Assembly (NCBI GenBank): GCA_020637775.1
Contig: JACKJV010000002.1
Location: 1-64,000, forward strand
Origin: Brucellaceae bacterium
GTDB lineage: Bacteria; Pseudomonadota; Alphaproteobacteria; Rhizobiales; Rhizobiaceae
Direction of reading: 5' to 3'
DNA: 64,000 nt
Part shown: in pieces, positions 52,567-62,442 of the stretch
Layout: each line of letters begins with the position of its first letter
How positions within the stretch are numbered: position 1 is the stretch's first letter
The notes under the pieces: model-generated
Told to the model about the DNA's origin: nothing
Databases searched by the model: none
The model's input: the letters and a program-made list of their open reading frames with translations, nothing else
Program-made: the position numbers and the translations under genes

Positions 52567-52799
52567 GACTTCCCGCCCGGGCCCTCGATCGCGCCTTGGA
52601 GATCGGTCGTGAAGCGCTCCAGGTCGACAGCGTGTTCATGGGCTGCATCCACGACCGTATGGAACCCCGCGATCGGACAGCCGACGCAGAACATCCCGTG
52701 ATGCAGGACGACCGAAACGGTGTCCGGCCAGGCGTCCATCACCTCCTCGATGGTCATGTCGGTCGAAAATCGGCGCGGCTCGGCCATGAACTGTTCCAC
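52563..52799 (-). CDS. DUF1858 domain-containing protein
   Basis: 78 aa. FSTDMTIEEVMDAWPDTVSVVLHHGMFCVGCPIAGFHTVVDAAHEHAVDLERFTTDLQ is a DUF1858 (hybrid-cluster-protein-associated) domain with a CVGC redox-type motif at residues 38-41. It may start at ATG 52799 or 52787. Its role in denitrifiers is not established; a thiol or iron-nitrosyl function is plausible. It overlaps the nnrR end by 4 nt in convergent orientation and has its own TTG-N8-CAA box upstream. Confidence 0.87.
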   Translation of the reverse strand: MEQFMAEPRRFSTDMTIEEVMDAWPDTVSVVLHHGMFCVGCPIAGFHTVVDAAHEHAVDLERFTTDLQGAIEGPGGKS

Positions 52800-52872
52800 A
52801 AAGGGCCGGCCCGACCGGCCGGCGGCGTTTCAACATTTCATGCTGTCATAGCCTTCCCATGCGGTGCCTTCA

Positions 52873-52886
52873 TTGTTCCGGCGCAA
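52873..52886. promoter_or_regulatory. Crp/Fnr-type box upstream of the DUF1858 gene
   Basis: TTGTTCCGGCGCAA (TTGT-N6-GCAA, one mismatch from the NnrR-type dyad). Its centre is about 81 nt before the DUF1858 start; a class II promoter would leave a 39-nt leader. Confidence 0.45.
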
Positions 52887-52930
52887 ACAACGCGGCCTGT
52901 TTTCCGCCAATCCCGGCGATGTCTTTCTGT

Positions 52931-52944
52931 TTGCCGAAACGCAA
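52931..52944. promoter_or_regulatory. NnrR-type box TTGC-N6-GCAA upstream of pseudoazurin
   Basis: TTGCCGAAACGCAA, a perfect dyad. Its centre is 84 nt before the pseudoazurin start, which predicts a leader of about 43 nt for class II activation. Confidence 0.62.
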
Positions 52945-53021
52945 AGTCCGCCTCCGCGATGCGGCCTAGGAGACATGCGCGGCCAGAGCCGCAAGGCAAA
53001 ACGTAAAAAAGGAATGACACG

Positions 53022-53474
53022 ATGAAGATGAAACTCCGCCTTGCCGCGGCATTCGGTGCTGCCGCACTTGCCGGGCTTGTTGCCTCCGCTGCCCATGCTG
53101 CCGAGCATGAGGTGAAGATGCTGAACAAGGGCGAGGCCGGCGCCATGGTTTTCGAGCCGGCGCTTGTGCGTGCGGCGCCGGGCGACACCATTCGTTTTCT
53201 GCCCACCGACAAGGGGCACAATGCCGAAACCGTCAAGGGCATGGTTCCCGAAGGCGCCGAACCCTTCGCCGGCAAGCTTGGCAAGGAAATCGCCGTCACG
53301 CTGGACAAGGAAGGCGTCTATGGCGTGCGCTGCAAGCCGCATTACGGCCTCGGCATGGTCATGCTGATCGCTGTCGGAGAACCGGTCAATGCGGAAGAAG
53401 CCAAGGCGGCGAAAACGCCGAAGAAGGCCAAGGCGAAGTTCGATGCGTTGTTCGCCGAACTCGGCAACAACTGA
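53022..53474 (+). CDS. Pseudoazurin (type 1 copper protein)
   Basis: 150 aa with signal peptide MKMKLRLAAAFGAAALAGLVASAAHA. Copper ligands are H66 in PTDKGHNAE and C104, H107 and M112 in GVRCKPHYGLGMVM. In denitrifiers it carries electrons in the periplasm from the bc1 complex to nitrite or nitrous oxide reductase. The strong TTGC-N6-GCAA box upstream and the adjacent nos operon fit that role. AAAAAGGAATGACACG precedes the ATG, and a Rho-independent terminator follows. Confidence 0.95.
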   Translation: MKMKLRLAAAFGAAALAGLVASAAHAAEHEVKMLNKGEAGAMVFEPALVRAAPGDTIRFLPTDKGHNAETVKGMVPEGAEPFAGKLGKEIAVTLDKEGVYGVRCKPHYGLGMVMLIAVGEPVNAEEAKAAKTPKKAKAKFDALFAELGNN

Positions 53475-53497
53475 TTTCGCAAGACGCTGAAAAGCAG

Positions 53498-53525
53498 AAA
53501 GGCCGGGCATCGCGCCCGGCCTTTT
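53498..53525. terminator. Rho-independent terminator between pseudoazurin and nosX
   Basis: An 11-bp stem, AAAGGCCGGGC (53498-53508) with GCCCGGCCTTT (53514-53524), and a 5-nt loop, followed by TTTTCGTTT. The A-rich 5' side makes it bidirectional, serving both the + strand pseudoazurin gene and the - strand end of the nos operon. Confidence 0.85.
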
Positions 53526-53549
53526 CGTTTGCGCGGATTGTTCCGCATG

Positions 53550-54524
53550 TCATGCAGTGCCCGCTTGCATCGGATAAGCCATAACCACCGCACCGCCTTC
53601 GCGAAGGCGATCGACCTGCGCGTCGTCCATCAGCGTTGCCGCTGTCGACAGGGCATCGGCGCGCGCCGCGCTGCTGTCCAGAACAGTCACCTGCTTGCGC
53701 CATGCGGCGGCAACCCCATGAACGGGATGCAGGATATGGCCTGCCGAACCGGCCTGGTCGAACGTGGTGCCGAGCATGGCGGAGGTGGCCACCGCGCGGT
53801 CGCGAACGTCGATGAAATGCGGCATGGCGCCGTTTGCCCCTGGACGGGCGAGCCCGACCCGCCAGCCGCCGCCATGCCGCCCGGGGCCAAGCCCCCGGAT
53901 CTCGCCGAGATCAACCAGCACATTGTCGAAACCTTGCGCGCGCAGAAGTGCGGTCACGCGGTCTGTCAGATAGCCCTGGGCGATCCCGTTGAATGTCATT
54001 GCCATGCCCGGCCGGGCGAAACGGACCGAACCGGCGTCGAACTGCACCTTGCCGAAGCCGACAAGCGCCAGCGCGCCGTCGAGCGTGGGCCGGTCCGTCC
54101 GCCCGGCCGTGTAGTGCCCCGCCATGGCGCTGAAGAGCGGCTGCACGGTCGGATCGAACAGCCCGTCCGTCGCATGCCAGGCCGTCCGCGCCGTGCCCAG
54201 AAGTTCAATCAGTTCAGGCGGCGGGGCATCGAGCATGCCTTCGGCATTCAGGCGCGAAAGCGCGCTGTCGCGCCGGTAGAGGCTGAAGATGTCTTCCAGC
54301 CGGGTAATTTCCCGCTCGATGGCGGCGAACACCGGTGCGGCGTCGTCTTGCGAGACACCGGCGAGCTGCAACGTGGCGTCGGCGCCCAGTGCGACACCGC
54401 GCCAATGCGCCACCGGTTGCTCAGGTGCAGCCAGGGCGGACGGCGCGAGCGCGGCGCCTGCCAGTGCCGCGCCAATGAAAAGCACGCGGCGGCGATTGAG
54501 TTTCTTTCGTGCGGAGGCGGTCAT
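53550..54524 (-). CDS. nosX: NosX, FAD:protein FMN transferase (ApbE family)
   Basis: 324 aa. The N-terminus MTASARKKLNRRRVLFIGAALAGAALAPSALA carries a twin-arginine motif. ApbE features are FSLYRRDSALSRLNAEG, GLFDPTVQPLFSAM, MAMTFNGIAQGYLTDRVTALL and VATSAMLGTTFD, including the Mg/FAD-binding NGIAQGY and T/D residues. It attaches FMN covalently to a threonine, here expected on NosR (T166). It is the last gene of the nos operon, 10 nt after nosL. Confidence 0.92.
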   Translation of the reverse strand: MTASARKKLNRRRVLFIGAALAGAALAPSALAAPEQPVAHWRGVALGADATLQLAGVSQDDAAPVFAAIEREITRLEDIFSLYRRDSALSRLNAEGMLDAPPPELIELLGTARTAWHATDGLFDPTVQPLFSAMAGHYTAGRTDRPTLDGALALVGFGKVQFDAGSVRFARPGMAMTFNGIAQGYLTDRVTALLRAQGFDNVLVDLGEIRGLGPGRHGGGWRVGLARPGANGAMPHFIDVRDRAVATSAMLGTTFDQAGSAGHILHPVHGVAAAWRKQVTVLDSSAARADALSTAATLMDDAQVDRLREGGAVVMAYPMQAGTA

Positions 54525-54534
54525 GGTTTGATCC

Positions 54535-55086
54535 TCATTGCGGTGCTGCGGGCGTGTCCGCGCCGATGCTGGCGGTCATGTCCTGCGGCGGGCGCACATA
54601 GGCGTCCGGTATGGCGTCGAGGCTGACGGCCATGCCGCCCTTTGCCCGGATGAAGGCCTCGGCCTTTTCCTGCGAGGCAAACGGGATGGCCTCGGGAAGT
54701 CCCATGCCGCCCGGTTGTGCGCTGTTGATGACGAACACGGCATTGGTCGCGTCGATCCAGTTGTCGGCACCCGGCTCACCCCACGACCTGGCCGCCGCCA
54801 TGTCGCTGACATAGATGGCGGTGATGTCGCCGTCACGCTCGATGCCTTTCAGATAGGCAACCCCATCGGTGACCTGGGAGAAGAACAGCGGCTTGTCGAA
54901 ACCGGCCAGGTGGATTTGTGCCTTCGGCCCGGCATGGTCGAGCACGTACATCTGGCAGAAATGGCCGACGGCTTCCTCGGTCATGGTAACCGGATCGGGG
55001 CGCACGGAGGCCGTCTCGTCCTTGCAGGCGGACAGGGCGGATGCCATGGCAAGGCTCGCCACGGCGGCAAGAAGCAGGCGTCTCAT
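54535..55086 (-). CDS. nosL: NosL, copper-binding lipoprotein
   Basis: 183 aa from ATG 55086. Lipobox LSAC (SALSACKD) gives acylated Cys20. TEEAVGHFCQMYVLDHAGPKAQIHLAGFDKPLFFSQVTDG contains the conserved C-x-M copper site of NosL. It delivers Cu(I) to apo-NosZ with the NosDFY transporter. Its start overlaps the nosY stop by 4 nt. A longer upstream frame is a shadow of nosY. Confidence 0.92.
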   Translation of the reverse strand: MRRLLLAAVASLAMASALSACKDETASVRPDPVTMTEEAVGHFCQMYVLDHAGPKAQIHLAGFDKPLFFSQVTDGVAYLKGIERDGDITAIYVSDMAAARSWGEPGADNWIDATNAVFVINSAQPGGMGLPEAIPFASQEKAEAFIRAKGGMAVSLDAIPDAYVRPPQDMTASIGADTPAAPQ

Positions 55087-55916
55087 GGGGTCAGTCTCCT
55101 CAGGAAGCGGCGCCCGGCGGCGAGCATGGCGGCCAGCCAGAGGCCAAGCACGCCAAGCGCCAGGGCCGGGTCGAAGGGCAGGGTGCGCGCCAGACTGTCT
55201 ATGCCGGAGGCTTCCGCGCCATTGCCCAGCGCAGCAAGGTTGTAGATGCGGAAGGCGTCGCCCGGATTGGCGACAACCAGCCAGGGAAAGACCGAGCGGG
55301 CGAAGAAACCGTCGGCATCGGCGACCACGCCGGCCAGCAGCGCCAGGTCGTAGAGAACCACCGCCGCGAGCCACAGGCCGAACACCACGGCGGCCGCGGT
55401 GCCGGTGCGCCGTGCCTTGATGGACACGGCAATTCCGAGCGCCAGGAAGACGGCGCCGAGCAGCAGGGCCGTGCCGGCAAGCCGCGTGATCGCGCATGCC
55501 CCGTCCGTGGTGAAACCGTAGACGCTGCCTGCGGCAAGCGCGGCAATGGAAAGACCCGTGACCACGGCAAAGGCCAGCACGCCGAACAGGCCGAGGAACT
55601 TGCCTGCCAGCACCTCGCCGCGCCGCACGGGGCTCGCCAGGATCAGCGCCAGCGTGCCGCGTTCGATCTCGCCGGCAAAGCTGTCATAGGCCAGCAGCAG
55701 CGCGATCAGCGGCACGAGATAGACCGAGAGCGTGGCCAGCGCAGCGCTGGCTAGCGTCAGGACGTCGGCCTTCATGCCGGCCGCACCGACGCCTGGAAAG
55801 GCCAGCGCCAGCGCGAAAAGCACGAAAACCAGCGTGGACAGGAAAACCCAGCGGTTGCGTGCGGCCACGCGCAATTCGGTCTGGGCAATGGCATAAGTGC
55901 GACGCAGGAAAGTCAT
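55083..55916 (-). CDS. nosY: NosY, ABC transporter permease for NosZ maturation
   Basis: 277 aa with about six membrane helices (RWVFLSTLVFVLFALALAFPGVG, then LSVYLVPLIALLLAYDSFAGEIERGTLALILASPVRRGEVLAGKFLGL). The ERGTLALILASPVRR segment is the ABC-2 coupling region. It forms NosFY with the ATPase encoded just upstream, overlapping by ATGA. NosDFY is required for CuZ assembly. Confidence 0.93.
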   Translation of the reverse strand: MTFLRRTYAIAQTELRVAARNRWVFLSTLVFVLFALALAFPGVGAAGMKADVLTLASAALATLSVYLVPLIALLLAYDSFAGEIERGTLALILASPVRRGEVLAGKFLGLFGVLAFAVVTGLSIAALAAGSVYGFTTDGACAITRLAGTALLLGAVFLALGIAVSIKARRTGTAAAVVFGLWLAAVVLYDLALLAGVVADADGFFARSVFPWLVVANPGDAFRIYNLAALGNGAEASGIDSLARTLPFDPALALGVLGLWLAAMLAAGRRFLRRLTP

Positions 55917-56827
55917 GATGCGGCCTCCGCTTTGGCCCTGTGGCTGTAATGCTTGTAGATGTCGTCGAGTGTCGGCATCGCGATCTCGACATCGGCGATG
56001 TCATCGCCAAGGCCGCCGATCCGGCCGAACAGCGCGATCTTGCCGGCCGGATCGCAATCGAGAATGACCGAGCGGCCATTGACCCGCCGCCCGCCAAGCT
56101 GCGCCTGCACGGCATCCGCACGGCCGTGGCGCGCCTCGATGCGAACCGACATGGAAAGCCGCGCCTGCGCGGCCAGGGCAGCCAGCGTGCCGTCGGCCAC
56201 CAGCCTGCCTTTCGACAGGATGGCCACGCGGTCGGTGCGCGCCTCCACCTCGGTCAGCGCGTGCGAGGACAGCAGAACGCCGGCACCCTCGTCGGCAATG
56301 CGGCCGATGATGTCGTAGAATTCCAGCCGCGAGACCGGGTCCAGCCCGCTGGTCGGCTCGTCGAGCAGCAGCAGGCGCGGCTTGCCGATCAGTGCCTGGG
56401 CCAGGCCGAGGCGCTGGCGCATGCCCTTGGAATAGCTTCCGACGGGCCGTGCCGCGGCATCCTTCAGGCCGACGCGTTCGAGCAGGCGCGCGCAGTCGCC
56501 ACGGTCGGCGCTCTTCAGTCGGCTGAAATAGTCCATCACCTCTGCACCGGTCAGGGCCTTGGGAAAGGCCACCTGTTCAGGCAGGTAGCTGACGGCGCGC
56601 CGCGCTGCATCCGAACCCGGCTGCGCCCCGGCAATGGTGACGGCGCCGGCTGCCGGTTGCAGGAACCCCAGCACGGTCTTGAACAGCGTCGACTTGCCCG
56701 CGCCGTTATGGCCGAGCAGGGCCACCCGCTCACCAGGCGCCACGGCCAGCGAAACGGCGTCCAGCGCGCGCAGGGTTTCGAAATCGATGGTCAGGGTTCT
56801 GACCGAAAGCAGGGGCTCGCGGCTCAT
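55913..56827 (-). CDS. nosF: NosF, ABC transporter ATP-binding protein
   Basis: 304 aa from ATG 56827 (MSREPLLSVRTLTIDFETLRALDAVSL). Walker A GHNGAGKST lies near residue 37, the signature YSKGMRQRLGLAQALIG near 133, and Walker B LLLLDEPTSGLDPVSRLEF. The C-terminal domain (about 215-304) is typical of NosF. It overlaps nosD and nosY by ATGA on each side. Confidence 0.94.
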   Translation of the reverse strand: MSREPLLSVRTLTIDFETLRALDAVSLAVAPGERVALLGHNGAGKSTLFKTVLGFLQPAAGAVTIAGAQPGSDAARRAVSYLPEQVAFPKALTGAEVMDYFSRLKSADRGDCARLLERVGLKDAAARPVGSYSKGMRQRLGLAQALIGKPRLLLLDEPTSGLDPVSRLEFYDIIGRIADEGAGVLLSSHALTEVEARTDRVAILSKGRLVADGTLAALAAQARLSMSVRIEARHGRADAVQAQLGGRRVNGRSVILDCDPAGKIALFGRIGGLGDDIADVEIAMPTLDDIYKHYSHRAKAEAAS

Positions 56828-58104
56828 GATTGACCGCCTTTCTCGTTCTTCGTCGCGGCGGCGCCCGCACCTTCCGGCGACATGAGGGGATGGCTGTCGA
56901 TCACGCCGCCCGGCAGCAGGTTCGGGAAGCGTGACTGCGACCAGCGGATGAGCTGCACCGCCGGCGAGCCGAGCAGAAGCCGGGCCATCGGCTGGCTCCA
57001 GGTGATGTGGTCGATGAGATCGTTCGGCCTGTAGACGCTGTCGGCCCGGCCGTCGCCATTGACGTCGAAGCCGGCATGATCGGACCAGTAGTTGCCGCGC
57101 CCGTCCTGGCTCCATTCCAGCCAGCGCGTGCCGACATACTTGACCTGCGTGCGATTGTTCAGGAAGGCGTTGCCGGTCATGACATTGCCCTCCGAACCGG
57201 CGGTGAAGTGAACGCCGATGCCGCAGCCCTCGAACCGGTTGCCGGAAAAGCGGTTTCCGTTGGAATTGTAGATGAACAGGCACTTCTCGCCGCCATTGGT
57301 GACGCTGTTGCCGGCGATCTCCGCCTGGTTGGCGAAATTCATGAAGATGCCGTGCTCGCGGTCGCCGTCGGAGATGTTGCCCGTCACGGTCAGCTTGCGC
57401 GAGAACATGAAGGCAAAGCCCATGTCGTTGTTGCGCGAGACATTGCCGGTCACGCTGATGTCGTTGGCATACATCGAGTGGAAGGCGAAGCGCAGCTCCG
57501 AGAAGCGGTTGTTGCGATAGGTCGCGTGATGGGACGTGGTGATGAACACGCCGTCGCGCCCCCTGGCGATCGTGTTGTCCTCGACCAGCAGGCCCGGCGC
57601 GTTCCAGACATAGATGCCCGGTCCGCGCTCGTTCCTGCGCAGGTCGTTGCGTCCGGTGATCGTGTTGCCGCGCACGATGACCGCGCGTCCGCCGTGCACG
57701 TCCACGCCGATCAGGTTGCCGGTCACGGTATTGCCCTCGATCAGCACGTTCTGCGCCGTCTTGGTGATGGCGATGCCGGAATCGAGGTCGTCGAGACGGA
57801 TGCCCGAGCCCTGCACGGCAAGCCCGGAAACCGTGACGTCGCTGCCCTCGATGGTAATGACGGTGCCCTTGCCCGGTCCCTTGACCAGGCTCTGCCCGTT
57901 GCCCCGGAGTGTCAGCGGTCTGGAGATGGTGACGGGCCCCTCATAGGGTCCGGCGCCGAGCCGGAGGACATCCCCCGGCCCGGCATTGTCGATGGCCTGC
58001 TGCAGCGCGCCCGGTCCGGCGGGCACGGCGATCTCGGCTGCCCCCGCCCATGAGGCGGAGGCGGCAAGACCCGCGGCCAGAAGGAGACGGAGCGCGCTGA
58101 GCAT
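56824..58104 (-). CDS. nosD: NosD, periplasmic copper-handling beta-helix protein
   Basis: 426 aa with signal peptide MLSALRLLLAAGLAASASWAGA. Repeating N-x-I/V turns (GNTVTGNLIGVDVHGGRAVIVRGNTITGRND, and so on) form the right-handed parallel beta-helix (CASH/NosD) that docks with NosL and NosZ. It is needed for CuZ assembly. Its start is 15 nt past the nosZ stop, with GGCGGGAGACACGCC in front. Confidence 0.94.
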   Translation of the reverse strand: MLSALRLLLAAGLAASASWAGAAEIAVPAGPGALQQAIDNAGPGDVLRLGAGPYEGPVTISRPLTLRGNGQSLVKGPGKGTVITIEGSDVTVSGLAVQGSGIRLDDLDSGIAITKTAQNVLIEGNTVTGNLIGVDVHGGRAVIVRGNTITGRNDLRRNERGPGIYVWNAPGLLVEDNTIARGRDGVFITTSHHATYRNNRFSELRFAFHSMYANDISVTGNVSRNNDMGFAFMFSRKLTVTGNISDGDREHGIFMNFANQAEIAGNSVTNGGEKCLFIYNSNGNRFSGNRFEGCGIGVHFTAGSEGNVMTGNAFLNNRTQVKYVGTRWLEWSQDGRGNYWSDHAGFDVNGDGRADSVYRPNDLIDHITWSQPMARLLLGSPAVQLIRWSQSRFPNLLPGGVIDSHPLMSPEGAGAAATKNEKGGQS

Positions 58105-58119
58105 GGCGTGTCTCCCGCC

Positions 58120-60024
58120 TCAGGCCGACTTGGGATGGACGAGCATGCGGCCGCGCATTTCCATGTGCAGCGCATGGCAGAACCACTGGCAATAGTACCA
58201 GTGGACGCCCGGACGGTCGGCGGTGAAGGTGACGGACGCCGTCGCCTGCGGGGCCACTTCCATGGCGATGCCGTGATTGCCGAGCGTGAAGCCGTGCGTC
58301 AGGTCGTCCACCTCGTCCATGTTGGTAACATAGACCGTGACCTCGTCGCCCTCGTTGACCTCGAACTTGTCCAGCGAGAAGGCCGGTGCCACGGAGTGCA
58401 TGTAGACACGCACCTTGTTGCCGTCGCGGATGACGTCGGCGCCGTAGTCGAGATCGACCCCGTCCTTCTCGGCCTGGATGCGGGCGTCTTCCCACATCGC
58501 ATCCCCGCGATCCCAGATCGAGACCGGGTTGACCACGTCGGCGCGCACGATGATGCAGTCATGCGGCTCGGCGAAGGTCGGGCCGTCATGGACGAGTTTC
58601 ATCTCGTCGCCGGAAATGTCGATCAGCTGGTCGTTTTCCGGCTTCAGCGGGCCGACATTGAGGAACCGGTCCTTGGAGAACTTGTTGAGCGAGATGAGGA
58701 ACTGGCCGTCCGCCTCCAGCGTCTCGCCCATCGAGGTATGGTTGTGGCCGGGCTGATAGTGGACGTCGATCTTCTGGATGATCGGGTCCACGTCTTCCCC
58801 GGCAAAGGCGCGGATCGCCTTGTCGATGTTCCACTTGGCCATCTGGCTGTCGAGGAACAGTGTCGTGTAGGCATTGCCCTTGCCGTCGAAGGCCGTATGC
58901 AACGGTCCGAGGCCGAGCTGCGGTTCGGCGACGACGGCCGAGCGCGGTTCCGCACCTTTCTCGAATACGTCATCCAGCAGGTCCACGTCGATCACCGAAA
59001 CGGTCGGCGACAGCTTGCCGTTGATGCACAGGTGCTTCTTGTCGGGTGCCATGTTGCAGCCATGCGGGCTGTTGGACACCGGCACATAGGCCGTGTAGCG
59101 CGAGCCGTGGCGGCCGTCGACGACGGGGACGCCGTTGTATTCCTTGAAGTCGCCCGAGGCGACGGCCTCCTCGATACGCTTGATGTTGAAGACGACGACC
59201 CAATCCTGCTCGTTGGCGGTCATTTCCGCCAGCGTCACGCCGTTCTCGGAATTGTAGCAGGTCGAGAACGCATACTTGCCCTTGTAGTCGGCATCGCAAT
59301 TGTCGAGATTGCCGTCGACGATCACCTGCCACTTGATCTCCATCGTGTCGCCGTCGATGGCGGTGAACAGCGAGACATATTTTGTCGGGTCGTCGAGAAT
59401 CACACCATCGTTGGGCAGCGGGATGCGATGCTCGCCATTGGCGAAGACATAGCCCGTGCGCGGATATTTCTGCGGCCGCAGGCCGTGAATGTCGGACGTG
59501 TTCGGGATCTCGATGATCTTGTCGGTCTTCATCACGTCGAGACGGATGCGGGCGACACGCGTATTGGCCTTGTCGTTGGCGAAGAGATAGCGCCCGTCAT
59601 AGGTGCCTTCGGTGAAGGACATGTGCGGGTGGTGCAGGTCGCCATTGTGGTAGGTCTGCATGCCGCGCTTGGCCAGGAAGTCCTTCGATTCCGGGCGCAG
59701 GCCTTCGGTCAGGATCTTCAGGCTTTCGTTGGTCGTGCCCCAGCCGGTGGCGCTGCACCGGTTGAAGACCGGAATGCGAACGAGTTCGCGCATGGACGGC
59801 ATGCCGATGATGCGCACCTCGCCCGACTGGCCGGAGGACCAGAAGCCGTAATAGCTGTCCAGTTCGCCCGGATGCACTTCCCGGTAGGCGCCTTCCGCTG
59901 CCGCGGCCTGGCGCGAAGCGGCGAAGAGCGCGCCGCTGCCCGTGGCCATCATGGTGCCGGCGACGGCGGCGCCGCTGGCGGTTGTACCGAGCAGGGCGCG
60001 GCGGCTGATCTTGTTGTCACTCAT
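58120..60024 (-). CDS. nosZ: NosZ, nitrous oxide reductase, Tat-exported (clade I)
   Basis: Reduces N2O to N2 in the periplasm, 634 aa. Tat signal: [17 protein letters not shown] at residues 7-23. CuZ histidines include H131, H132 and H134 in [11 protein letters not shown], with [18 protein letters not shown] and EPHDC further on. CuA ligands are H577, C612, W614, C616, H620 and M623 in the C-terminal [12 protein letters not shown] region. Tat export and the flanking NosR and ApbE define clade I. The start overlaps the nosR stop by one base (TGATG). Confidence 0.97.
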   Translation of the reverse strand: MSDNKISRRALLGTTASGAAVAGTMMATGSGALFAASRQAAAAEGAYREVHPGELDSYYGFWSSGQSGEVRIIGMPSMRELVRIPVFNRCSATGWGTTNESLKILTEGLRPESKDFLAKRGMQTYHNGDLHHPHMSFTEGTYDGRYLFANDKANTRVARIRLDVMKTDKIIEIPNTSDIHGLRPQKYPRTGYVFANGEHRIPLPNDGVILDDPTKYVSLFTAIDGDTMEIKWQVIVDGNLDNCDADYKGKYAFSTCYNSENGVTLAEMTANEQDWVVVFNIKRIEEAVASGDFKEYNGVPVVDGRHGSRYTAYVPVSNSPHGCNMAPDKKHLCINGKLSPTVSVIDVDLLDDVFEKGAEPRSAVVAEPQLGLGPLHTAFDGKGNAYTTLFLDSQMAKWNIDKAIRAFAGEDVDPIIQKIDVHYQPGHNHTSMGETLEADGQFLISLNKFSKDRFLNVGPLKPENDQLIDISGDEMKLVHDGPTFAEPHDCIIVRADVVNPVSIWDRGDAMWEDARIQAEKDGVDLDYGADVIRDGNKVRVYMHSVAPAFSLDKFEVNEGDEVTVYVTNMDEVDDLTHGFTLGNHGIAMEVAPQATASVTFTADRPGVHWYYCQWFCHALHMEMRGRMLVHPKSA

Positions 60025-62303
60025 CACAGAGTCTCCTTCTGCTTTTGGGATTGGGAAGCCTCGGCCTCGGCCTTCGGCTTGTAGTTGACACCTGGCTGGC
60101 CCTTGCCGGAGGCAGGGGCGAGGCCGATGGACCGTTCGAGGCGCTCGCGCTTCTTCACGCGGGTCACGACGACCGGGCATTTCGTCTTGTGCTGGTAGAG
60201 GACCTGGCAGTTGAGGCAGGAAATGCACTCGTTCGGATTGATCTCGCCGGTCGGGTGGATCGCCTGGACGGGGCATTCCTTGGCGCAGAGCTGGCAGGGA
60301 TTGCCGCATTCCTTGTAGCGCTTGAGCCAGCGGAACATGTGCAGCCGGGCAGGGATGGCCAGGCCGCCGCCCAGCGGGCAGACATAGCGGCAGTAGAAGC
60401 GTTCGATGAACAGGCCCGGCGCCAGCATGGCGAGGGCGAAAAGGACATAGGGCCAGGGCCGGTCGAACTTCAGGATGATGGCCGTCTTGAAGGGCTCGAC
60501 CTCGGCATAGTGCTCGGCCATGTCCAGCGAGTAGAGCGACAGGCCGAACAGTCCCAGGAAGAGCATGTATTTCACCGGCCAGAGCCGTTCATGCAGGCCC
60601 CAGGGCAGGGTGATCTGGGGGAAGCGCAGCAGGCGGGCGATCTTGTTGGACAATTCCTGCAGCGCACCGAAGGGGCACAGCCAGCCGCAATAGGCGCCAC
60701 GCGCCCAGAACAGCAGGGCTGCCGCCACGGCGAACCACAACACGAAGATCAGCGGGTCCATAAGGAAGGTTTCCCAGCGGAAATCGCTCACCAGCGCGGA
60801 GAAGAACGCCAGCACATTGACCACCGAGAGCTGGGCATTGGCATACCAGCCGACGAAGACCAGCGTGAAGACGAGGAAGGAATTGCGCACGATGGCGAAG
60901 ACACGATCGTTGCGGGTGGCCAGGGACTGGAAGAAGAAGATGCCGCTCAGGAAGGCAAGCGCCACGCCGAGCACGACGATTTGCGGTTGCTTGGCCTCCC
61001 AGATGCGGGCCCAGAGCGCATCGCGGATGGCCGAGGCCTCATGCGCCGCATCGCCTGTTTCCATCGAAGTGACGGATGCCGCGGGTGCGGGCATGGTCTC
61101 GATGAACCGCGCTGGCAGCGAATAGCCCAGATCATGGGTCAGGAACAGTTTTTCGATGGCGCCCACCGGGCGGTGCAGCAGCAATTGCAGCCGCCACGGC
61201 TCCGCCGGATCGAAACCGCCATCGGAAGGAATGATGAAAAGGTCGGTCTCGGTCATCTCCGGTGCGCCATCGGCTGCGATGCGGCCCAGCCGCTTGTGCT
61301 GGCGGTCCCGGAACCGGAACGAATTCTCGCCCTGGATGACCTGGATGCGGTCGAAGATGCCGCCGCGCACATAGCCCGATCCCTTGAAGGACCAGCGCCC
61401 GTTGCCGGCGATAAGGATGGCTTCCTCGCCCTCCTTCAGCATCGCCTTGAGATTCCTGTATTCCTCGTCGCCCAGAAGGCTGCGGCCGATGGAAGGCTGG
61501 CTGACAAGCGCGGTCCAGACATTGACATAGGCATCGCCGTCCGGCCCGGGTTCTGCATGGCGTTCGGTGCGCTTGTCGCCGAGCGCGGCGAAATCCGCGT
61601 TGACCGAGGCTACATCGAGCGTGAAGTGGCGCACCGAGCCATCGCCGGCCAGCGTCTGCCAGTCTTCCACCGCATCGATGGAGCGATCGACCGAGCGGGT
61701 GACAGTGGCCGCCCCTTCATCGGCCTTCAGTCCGCCGAGCGACAGGCCCTTGGCCACTTTCAGCCCGGCGCGCAGGATGGAGTCGTCGATGATCATGATG
61801 GTGACGGTCGCGCCCGAGACGATGTCGAGGTCGTGGTCGGATTGCCCGGCCGCGGCCTTCTTCAGGTCCAGCCCCGCATAGGCTTCCGTCACCGCCTTGA
61901 TGCGCTTTTCGGGGATGCCGACGAGCACGATCGGCTCTGAATGCTTGACCAGGCGCACGCCGGTGATCACCGCGTCGGTGGAAACGCCGCCGAGGATGTG
62001 GATCGGCTTTCCCGAATAGCCCGCTGTCGGCACGAAGTCGGAGGTCAGGAATACCCAGCCGATGGTCTCGCCGTTCTTGAGCGCCGGCGCGACCGCGATG
62101 TCCTCGCGCACCGGGCCGTAGGCATCGGCGCCGGGAACCAGGTCCGAGGGCTGCGCCTTGGCGAGGAAATTGCCCAGCAGAGGCGCCGCCGCAACGCTCT
62201 GCTGGGCAAGGAACACCGCCAGGAAGGCGGTGACAAGGAGGGAAACAAGCCGGAGGAACCCGGTCTTCGAGGCTGTCAGTGCTGTCTGTGCTGGACGGGG
62301 CAT
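60024..62303 (-). CDS. nosR: NosR, flavin and iron-sulfur protein for N2O reduction
   Basis: 759 aa. The periplasmic N-terminal FMN domain has T166 in the SGATVT site for covalent FMN, attached by NosX. The transmembrane part (from about residue 440) carries the polyferredoxin motifs [12 protein letters not shown] and [12 protein letters not shown], and two [4Fe-4S] clusters are formed by [19 protein letters not shown] and [18 protein letters not shown]. It supplies electrons to NosZ and is needed for its expression. A perfect TTGC-N6-GCAA box lies about 64 nt upstream. It is the first gene of nosRZDFYLX. Confidence 0.96.
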   Translation of the reverse strand: MPRPAQTALTASKTGFLRLVSLLVTAFLAVFLAQQSVAAAPLLGNFLAKAQPSDLVPGADAYGPVREDIAVAPALKNGETIGWVFLTSDFVPTAGYSGKPIHILGGVSTDAVITGVRLVKHSEPIVLVGIPEKRIKAVTEAYAGLDLKKAAAGQSDHDLDIVSGATVTIMIIDDSILRAGLKVAKGLSLGGLKADEGAATVTRSVDRSIDAVEDWQTLAGDGSVRHFTLDVASVNADFAALGDKRTERHAEPGPDGDAYVNVWTALVSQPSIGRSLLGDEEYRNLKAMLKEGEEAILIAGNGRWSFKGSGYVRGGIFDRIQVIQGENSFRFRDRQHKRLGRIAADGAPEMTETDLFIIPSDGGFDPAEPWRLQLLLHRPVGAIEKLFLTHDLGYSLPARFIETMPAPAASVTSMETGDAAHEASAIRDALWARIWEAKQPQIVVLGVALAFLSGIFFFQSLATRNDRVFAIVRNSFLVFTLVFVGWYANAQLSVVNVLAFFSALVSDFRWETFLMDPLIFVLWFAVAAALLFWARGAYCGWLCPFGALQELSNKIARLLRFPQITLPWGLHERLWPVKYMLFLGLFGLSLYSLDMAEHYAEVEPFKTAIILKFDRPWPYVLFALAMLAPGLFIERFYCRYVCPLGGGLAIPARLHMFRWLKRYKECGNPCQLCAKECPVQAIHPTGEINPNECISCLNCQVLYQHKTKCPVVVTRVKKRERLERSIGLAPASGKGQPGVNYKPKAEAEASQSQKQKETL

Positions 62304-62366
62304 TCCCGGCTCCGGATCGCTTTGTGTCGTTCGATCCGGACCCTAGGGATTTCAGCGAAACCGAAT

Positions 62367-62380
62367 TTGCAGTTTCGCAA
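62367..62380. promoter_or_regulatory. NnrR-type box TTGC-N6-GCAA upstream of nosR
   Basis: TTGCAGTTTCGCAA, a perfect dyad centred about 70 nt before the nosR start. A class II promoter would leave a leader of about 29 nt. It lies in a small AT-richer stretch between nosR and modC. Confidence 0.65.
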
Positions 62381-62442
62381 ACAAAACGGTGAAGTCATTG
62401 ATCATGCGGCAGGACGTCGCGGCTTTGGCGGCGGGCCGGCGT

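Noticed and set aside
58108..61940. Two long + strand frames (658 and 631 codons) opposite nosZ and nosR
   Set aside because: Mirror shadows of nosZ and nosR, whose copper, FMN and iron-sulfur ligands are all intact.
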